Source of the DNA: an uncultured Spirochaetota bacterium
GTDB taxonomy: Bacteria; Spirochaetota; UBA4802; UBA5368
DNA length: 7,403 bases
Assembly (NCBI GenBank): GCA_937864375.1
Contig: CALMJO010000007.1
Span: 1-7,403 of the forward strand
Reading direction: 5' to 3'
The translations under genes and the position numbers were made by a program. The notes under the pieces were generated by a model. That model was not told the origin of the DNA, did no database searches, and saw only the letters and a program-made list of their open reading frames with translations. Below, piece by piece: positions 5,598 to 7,403 of this stretch. Position 1 is the first letter of the stretch; every line of letters begins with the position of its first letter.

Positions 5598-5727
5598 TTG
5601 TCACCATATCAGCGTGCCGGTCGCCGGGATCAGCTTCGGATAATACACCTTTAGTCCCATTGACCGGTTTCCGCCGGTGAAATTCCTGGATATAAAAAGA
5701 CTCATCAGAAATTCTGGAGGAAAAGTC

Positions 5728-6936
5728 ATGCGGGCAATAACAAAAATCGCTATCCGTATTTTCCAGTTCTTCTTCTTCAAGGGGGCTTACCTTCTGCCAT
5801 GGAGGAAACCCGAACTCATTGAGGGTAACGGCTGTTTTACCAGTCTTGGCGGGCTGGTCAGGAGCAAGGGATTCCACAACATCATGATAATCACCGACAA
5901 AGGGTTGATGAAAATCGGCCTTTTAAAGCCCCTTTTCAAGGCGATGGACGCATCAAAGGTGAAGTATACGCTCTGCGACAATGTCGAGCCCAATCCCAAA
6001 ATCGACAACATCGAAGAAGCCGTTACGATGTACAGGGCTAACGGATGCCAGGCGATAATTGCCGTGGGCGGCGGCTCTCCCATGGATACCGCCAAGGCTG
6101 TCGGCGCCAGGATTGCGCGGCCTAAGAAGACTATTGAGCAGATGGGAGGAACGCTGAAGGTCTTATGGAAAATACCCGCAATCTTCGCGGTTCCCACGAC
6201 AGCGGGCACGGGCTCCGAAACCACCATCGCCGCTGTTGTTACCAACAGGGAAACCCACCACAAGTACTCGATCAATGACCTGTTTCTTATACCGCCTTAC
6301 GCGGTCCTGGACCCGCTGCTTCATGTCGGCCTGCCGCCATTCATAACCGCTACGACCGGCATGGATGCCCTGACGCACGCCGTTGAGGCGTACATAACCG
6401 TGGACAGGCCAAAGTACTGCCAGGTGGCCTGCGAGGAGGCCGTTGTCGCTATCTTCAAATATTTGGAAAAAGCCTTTAAGAAAGGCTCCGATATTAACGC
6501 GCGACGAGAGCTTCTGTACGCTTCGTACAAAGCGGGTCTTGCCTTCACGAGATGCGGCGTAACCTATGTGCATCCCATTGCGCATACCATCGGCGGATTA
6601 TACAATGTCCCGCACGGACTTGCGAACGCGGTAATCCTTCCCTATTGCCTCGATTACTACGGCCCCAAGATTCATTCACGGCTCGCGCGTCTTGCGGACC
6701 TCGCGGGAATCTCAAAACAGGGTCAGTCCAACGGGGAGAAGGCAAAGGCCTTTATCGCGGAAATCAGGCGCATGAACAGGAACATGAAACTGCAGGATAA
6801 ATTCGACTGCATTGAGGACAAGGACATCGATCAAATGGTCGAATGGGCCTTGGCGGAGGCTCATCCGATGTACCAGGTACCCGTGCTTCTGAATGGCGAC
6901 CAGCTGAGGGAGATTATATTGCAGATAAGGGCGTAA
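5728..6936 (+). CDS. Iron-containing (group III) alcohol dehydrogenase
   Basis: A 402-residue Fe-dependent alcohol dehydrogenase, full length for the family. The ATG at 5728 is chosen because GGAGG lies 7 bases upstream; an upstream GTG at 5677 lacks such support. Seen: GGGSPMD (114-120) for NAD(P) pyrophosphate binding, PTTAGTGSETT (156-166), and the metal ligands Asp213, His217 (GMDALTH), His282 and His296 (VHPIAHTIGG...PHG), with conserved His286. Spacing matches E. coli FucO ligands Asp196, His200, His263 and His277. Asp57 in TDKGL occupies the FucO Asp39 position linked to NAD over NADP preference. The N-terminus (residues 1-27) is a basic, Phe-rich amphipathic or hydrophobic helix that may bind the membrane. 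Reaction: NAD-linked interconversion of an alcohol and an aldehyde or ketone; substrate unknown. The intact iron site argues against a glycerol-1-phosphate dehydrogenase role. It follows the fusion gene after 351 bases and has its own candidate promoter. Confidence 0.92.
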   Translation: MRAITKIAIRIFQFFFFKGAYLLPWRKPELIEGNGCFTSLGGLVRSKGFHNIMIITDKGLMKIGLLKPLFKAMDASKVKYTLCDNVEPNPKIDNIEEAVTMYRANGCQAIIAVGGGSPMDTAKAVGARIARPKKTIEQMGGTLKVLWKIPAIFAVPTTAGTGSETTIAAVVTNRETHHKYSINDLFLIPPYAVLDPLLHVGLPPFITATTGMDALTHAVEAYITVDRPKYCQVACEEAVVAIFKYLEKAFKKGSDINARRELLYASYKAGLAFTRCGVTYVHPIAHTIGGLYNVPHGLANAVILPYCLDYYGPKIHSRLARLADLAGISKQGQSNGEKAKAFIAEIRRMNRNMKLQDKFDCIEDKDIDQMVEWALAEAHPMYQVPVLLNGDQLREIILQIRA

Positions 6937-6999
6937 TGCCTTCCGGCTCCGGCCGTTTCACTGCCCGGAACTGGGCGGACCGGGTAATTCGAGTGTCGT

Positions 7000-7039
7000 T
7001 CCATATCAGGTTCAGGAATACCGCCTGGCCTGATATGGA
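7000..7039 (+). terminator. 11-bp hairpin downstream of the alcohol dehydrogenase
   Basis: TCCATATCAGG (7000-7010) pairs perfectly with CCTGATATGGA (7029-7039); inside, CAGG (7013-7016) pairs with CCTG (7024-7027). It lies 63 bases after the dehydrogenase stop codon and is the most stable hairpin there, so it probably marks or protects the 3' end of the transcript. There is no T-run, so Rho-independent stopping is not certain; an operator-type palindrome is the alternative. Confidence 0.4.
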
Positions 7040-7074
7040 TCACGATCAAGGAAACTGCGTCCTTGCTAAGGTGA

Positions 7075-7161
7075 AAGCCTCCTGACGTAAAAAGCTTATC
7101 GGGAGCACCGATCTTCATAAAGTTAACTTCTTTTCGGTAAAAGGCCCCCTGATGGAGGCTT
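7075..7161. repeat. Inverted-repeat-closed structured region
   Basis: AAGCCTCC (7075-7082) and GGAGGCTT (7154-7161) are perfect inverted repeats enclosing 71 bases. Inside are a hairpin, ATCGG (7098-7102) with CCGAT (7108-7112), and a 10-bp palindrome, AAGTTAACTT (7120-7129). The right arm could also pair with AAGGCCCC just before it, giving two alternative folds. This resembles a leader RNA switch, but I recognise no known riboswitch class and no gene follows before the contig ends. Confidence 0.25.
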
Positions 7162-7357
7162 AAAATTGTCGTTGCGTTTGTGGGCTGCATTTGCATTTTT
7201 TGCTTGAAATATTGTCTTACATCTTCTAGCATAACCAGAAAATATATGGTATTTTGGAAGGGAGTGTTAGTCTTGCGTTTGTATTTGTAACATTGTGATT
7301 ATTCTTCTCAAATATCCCTCCAATATCTTTTAATATTACAAGCCACACCCTTGGGGC

Positions 7358-7403
7358 CTGTCTCTTATACACATCTGACGCTGCCGACGAATAGAGAGGT
7401 GTA
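7358..7403. other. Untrimmed Illumina Nextera adapter with i5 index (not genomic)
   Basis: Bases 7358-7376 are the 19-bp Tn5 mosaic end as used in Nextera libraries (CTGTCTCTTATACACATCT). Bases 7377-7390 (GACGCTGCCGACGA) are the reverse complement of the Nextera read-1 adapter tail. Bases 7391-7398 (ATAGAGAG) are the reverse complement of the index CTCTCTAT, known as S502/N502, and GTGTA at 7399-7403 begins the P5 primer. The contig therefore ends in library adapter, and genomic sequence stops at 7357 or slightly before. It is not a natural transposon end. Confidence 0.97.

Larger units (their letters stand above)
5377..5727. other. Intergenic region with divergent promoter candidates and a minus-strand terminator
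   Basis: These 351 bases between the fusion gene and the dehydrogenase hold no convincing gene. They contain a good + strand sigma-70-type promoter (5568-5597), a candidate opposing promoter (5576-5604, -), an intrinsic terminator readable only from the minus strand (5484-5506), and small hairpins in the predicted dehydrogenase leader, such as ACCGG (5663-5667) with CCGGT (5674-5678). A 103-codon + ORF at 5255-5566 overlaps here but looks like a shadow. Confidence 0.5.
6937..7357. other. 3' intergenic tail with inverted repeats, no convincing gene
   Basis: These 421 bases fall from mixed to AT-rich composition. Structures: a 4-bp GCCC/GGGC hairpin at about 6963-6976, the 11-bp stem at 7000-7039, and a longer folded region closed by an 8-bp repeat (7075-7161). 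I find no + ORF with a ribosome-binding site. A 123-codon minus ORF (7232-6861) has no ribosome-binding site and overlaps the end of the dehydrogenase gene, so I do not call it. No T-run terminator follows the dehydrogenase. Confidence 0.55.

Noticed and set aside
5296..5877. A 193-codon minus ORF across the intergenic region
   Set aside because: It is antisense to two real genes, spans strong + promoter and terminator signals, and its translation shows no family features.
2592..6272. The 13-base string ACAAGTACTCGAT occurs at 2592-2604 and 6260-6272
   Set aside because: A single shared 13-mer is expected about once by chance in a window this size; the second copy is ordinary coding sequence of the dehydrogenase.
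6861..7232. A 123-codon minus ORF downstream of and overlapping the dehydrogenase
   Set aside because: No ribosome-binding site before its starts at 7232 or 7118, antisense overlap with the dehydrogenase end, and no recognisable domain; part of it is the 11-bp hairpin.
7358..7376. Tn5 mosaic end suggesting a natural transposon boundary
   Set aside because: It is followed directly by Nextera adapter tail, index and P5 sequence, so it comes from library preparation.
1..7403. CRISPR arrays, insertion sequences and rRNA genes
   Set aside because: Looked for regular spaced repeats, transposase motifs with terminal repeats, and conserved rRNA segments; none seen.

Overview
The window looks like the end of a bacterial metagenome contig. 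A CcmF-type cytochrome c maturation protein, a sigma-54-type promoter and a bacterial acyl-CoA synthetase remnant point to a Gram-negative-type organism with respiratory c-type cytochromes. Spirochaetota- or Desulfobacterota-like lineages would fit, but I cannot fix the phylum from sequence alone. Base composition is uneven: the left end is very GC-rich (41 G/C in 60 bases at 241-300), the central cassette is much lower in places (22/60 at 4201-4260), and the right tail is AT-rich (21/60 at 7261-7320).

Layout. Positions 1-984 (+) hold the C-terminal part of a CcmF-like haem lyase cut by the window edge. A class III nucleotidyl cyclase-domain protein (1004-1633, -) converges on it, with a perfect 10-bp hairpin between them. 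The spacer 1634-2018 has no long gene but holds a compact candidate transcription unit: TTGACA promoter, an 18-codon ORF with a good ribosome-binding site, and an intrinsic terminator. Positions 2019-2480 (-) are the C-terminal remnant of an AMP-forming acyl-CoA synthetase whose N-terminal three quarters are missing.

The interesting part is 2530-6936 (+). A sequence matching the whole sigma-54 -24/-12 consensus (2642-2658), preceded by inverted and direct repeats that could bind an enhancer-binding protein, leads into three same-strand genes: a CDP-alcohol phosphatidyltransferase (2918-3703, with an alternative start at 2705), a two-domain protein joining a nucleotidyltransferase-like half to a second CDP-alcohol phosphatidyltransferase (3811-5376), and an iron-containing alcohol dehydrogenase (5728-6936). 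The dehydrogenase also has a candidate sigma-70 promoter of its own. The two-domain protein resembles inositol-phosphate cytidylyltransferase/di-inositol-phosphate phosphate synthase enzymes, but the usual glycines of its nucleotide-binding loop are replaced. A reasonable inference is that the cassette makes or modifies a phosphodiester-linked polar lipid head group or soluble phosphodiester, with the dehydrogenase interconverting an alcohol and an aldehyde or ketone precursor. The substrate cannot be read from the sequence.

The right tail (6937-7357) has no convincing gene but several inverted repeats. The last 46 bases (7358-7403) are not genomic: they are an untrimmed Illumina Nextera adapter including an i5 index.
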